Shown here: positions 12,214 through 13,628 of the stretch, one piece after another
Position numbering within the stretch: the first letter of the stretch is position 1
How the letters are laid out: every line of letters begins with the position of its first letter
Assembly (NCBI GenBank): GCA_031254095.1
Contig: JAIRVC010000239.1
Coordinates: 1 to 13,628 of the forward strand
Source of the DNA: Acidobacteriota bacterium
GTDB taxonomy: Bacteria; Acidobacteriota; UBA6911
Direction of reading: 5' to 3'
DNA: 13,628 bases
The notes under the pieces: generated by a model
What the model saw: only the letters and a program-made list of their open reading frames with translations
Databases searched by the model: none
What the model was told of the DNA's origin: nothing
Program-made: the position numbers and the translations under genes

Positions 12214-13628
12214 ATGATTGAAACAGAAATGGCCGATGCTTCAAAATCCGGCTCCGCAAAAGTAATTTCCGCCGAAGAAGCCGCCGCCCTCATCCAAGAC
12301 GGCGCGACACTCTGTTCGCCGATCATGGGGATGGCCGGCTGGTCCGAAGAAGTCGGGCGGGCGATAGGCAAGCGGTATCTTGAAACAGGACATCCAAAAG
12401 GATGCACGCTGGTCTGCGGCTCGGCAATGGGCAACCATAGAGGCAATGGACCCGAAGTTATGGGACATGAAGGGCTTATCACCAATTTTATCGGCGCGCA
12501 CGTACATGGATCGCCCAGCATTGGAAAATTGATATCGGAAAATAAAATGACCGCCTATTGTTTTCCTCAAGGCGTGGTAGTGCATCTCTTGCGCGAGATC
12601 GCCGCCAAGCGGCCCGGCATCCTTACCAAAGTTGGTCTCGGCACTTTCGTCGATCCCCGCGTCGAAGGCGGCAAGATGAACGAGCTGACCCGGACGAAGG
12701 GTCCCGACATGAATAAAGTCGTTACATTTGAAGGCGAAGAGTATCTCTGGTTTAAAACCTTCCCGATCAATGTCGCCCTGATCCGCGGCACCACGGCGGA
12801 TGAAAACGGCAATCTTACTATCGAAAAGGAAGGCCCGGTACTCGAATGCATGGAAGTCGCCTCGGCCGTCAAAAACAACGGCGGCATCGTTATCGTGCAG
12901 GTGGAGTATCTCGCAAAAGCGGGAACGCTCAATCCTAAACATGTCCGGTTGCCGGGCGTGCTTGTCGATCATATCGTAATCGCGAAAAACCCGCAGGAAT
13001 TCCACACGCAGAGCGAAGGCGTATATTATCAGCCCGCGTTCAGCGGCGAGCTGCGGATGCCGCTCGGCGCGCTGCCGCAGCTTCCGTTCGATGAACGGCT
13101 TTTCATTCTCCGCCGCGCGGCTATGGAACTCCCTCCTAATGCCGTCGTCAATCTCGGCATAGGCACTCCTGACCGCATGGCGACGGTCGCCGCTCACGAA
13201 GGCGTCAGCGATATGATGACGCTCACAACGGAAGCGGGAGGCGTCGGCGGCGTACCGGCCGGCTGGCCAAACTTCGGCATGAGTTACAACGCGGACGCTT
13301 TCGTCAACCATCCGAACATGTTTGACTGGTACGACGGCGGCGGCATAGACCGGGCGTTTCTTGGCATGGGCGAAGTCGATAAGTTCGGCAACGTCAACGT
13401 CAGCAAATTCGGCGGCCGTCCAATCGGCTGCGGCGGCTTCATCAATATCACCACCGCGAGCAAGGGCGTTGTCTATTGCGGCACGTTTACAACCGGCGGG
13501 CTGAAAGTAACCGCCGAGAACGGCAAGCTAAAAATTCTGGAAGAAGGCAAGAAGAAGAAATTTATCGACCATGTGGAGCAAATCACATTCAGCGGCAAGT
13601 ACGCGGCGAAGGGCAGCAAGCCGATCAT
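12214..13628 (+). CDS. pct: Propionate/lactate CoA-transferase (Pct/YdiF family), 3' end cut by the window
   Basis: This enzyme transfers CoA between short-chain acids, for example acetyl- or propionyl-CoA to lactate. The 471 visible codons run off the end, and the family is about 520 residues, so roughly 50 are missing. The N-terminal half matches the alpha-subunit fold (EEAAALIQDGATLCSP; later GLGTFVDPRVEGGKMN and RGTTADENGNLTIEKE). The C-terminal half matches the beta fold (VVNLGIGTPDRMA, then TEAGGVGGVPAG and FGMSYN). The catalytic glutamate that forms the enzyme-CoA thioester is E340 in the T-E-A-G motif (GAA at 13231-13233). The ATG at 12214 has an AGGGAGAAG site five bases upstream. 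Divergent placement against larA and the lactate dehydrogenase supports a role in lactate or propionate metabolism. Acetate or butyrate could also be substrates, as these enzymes are broad. Confidence 0.92.
   Translation, partial: MIETEMADASKSGSAKVISAEEAAALIQDGATLCSPIMGMAGWSEEVGRAIGKRYLETGHPKGCTLVCGSAMGNHRGNGPEVMGHEGLITNFIGAHVHGSPSIGKLISENKMTAYCFPQGVVVHLLREIAAKRPGILTKVGLGTFVDPRVEGGKMNELTRTKGPDMNKVVTFEGEEYLWFKTFPINVALIRGTTADENGNLTIEKEGPVLECMEVASAVKNNGGIVIVQVEYLAKAGTLNPKHVRLPGVLVDHIVIAKNPQEFHTQSEGVYYQPAFSGELRMPLGALPQLPFDERLFILRRAAMELPPNAVVNLGIGTPDRMATVAAHEGVSDMMTLTTEAGGVGGVPAGWPNFGMSYNADAFVNHPNMFDWYDGGGIDRAFLGMGEVDKFGNVNVSKFGGRPIGCGGFINITTASKGVVYCGTFTTGGLKVTAENGKLKILEEGKKKKFIDHVEQITFSGKYAAKGSKPI

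Noticed and set aside
12021..12221. 66-codon plus-strand ORF before the CoA-transferase
   Set aside because: Nearly half of it is the hairpin element, and its end overlaps the real ribosome-binding site and start codon of the next gene.
12241..13311. 356-codon minus-strand open frame opposite the CoA-transferase
   Set aside because: It mirrors a gene with the catalytic motif intact; the product is Arg/His/Asp-rich as expected of an antisense frame.

Overview
The window reads as a piece of chromosome from an anaerobic, fermentative bacterium. It carries an [FeFe]-hydrogenase, a nickel-pincer lactate racemase, a lactate/glycolate-type flavin dehydrogenase with a multi-cluster Fe-S partner, and a propionate-type CoA-transferase. 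A complete murB shows a peptidoglycan wall, and the sigma / membrane anti-sigma / exported-protein trio suits a diderm envelope. Gene style and dispersed repeats are compatible with the PVC group (Lentisphaerae/Kiritimatiellae-like) or another uncultured anaerobe, but no marker here fixes the taxon. There are no rRNA, tRNA or CRISPR features.

Layout. 1-221: no clear gene. 222-798 (-): a 58-aa Cys/Trp-rich protein followed by a 129-aa four-helix membrane protein, probably one small operon. 799-1552: a repeat-rich patch with a 46-bp palindrome, three copies of a TTTAGAGGTTCCC motif, a 122-bp MITE-like element and a 94-aa unknown ORF. 1553-5023 (-): a 1156-aa fusion of a 2Fe-2S domain, a GltD/NfnB-like FAD/NAD(P) module, two 4Fe-4S clusters and a complete H-cluster domain, i.e. 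a single-chain, probably NAD(P)H-linked hydrogenase. 5194-6801 (+): ECF sigma factor, zinc-finger anti-sigma factor and a membrane-anchored Spy/CpxP/CnrX-like protein with 13-residue repeats, all overlapping.

7018-11795 (-): a tight four-gene cluster transcribed in the order flavin dehydrogenase (GlcD family), HdrC-ferredoxin-MvhD fusion, larA, murB. 11796-12213: a divergent intergenic region with a second MITE-like element of 145 bp that folds into one long imperfect hairpin. 12214-13628 (+): a propionate/lactate CoA-transferase cut by the window end.

Reading them together (inference): LarA interconverts D- and L-lactate. The flavin dehydrogenase oxidises lactate to pyruvate and passes electrons to the HdrC/MvhD protein, where other anaerobes use an Etf. 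The CoA-transferase could activate lactate to lactoyl-CoA (acrylate route) or handle propionate/acetate. The hydrogenase could dispose of or recover reducing equivalents. The most interesting points are the Etf-less lactate dehydrogenase/MvhD pairing, the hydrogenase-GltD fusion with its degenerate C-terminal domain, and the two palindromic mobile elements.
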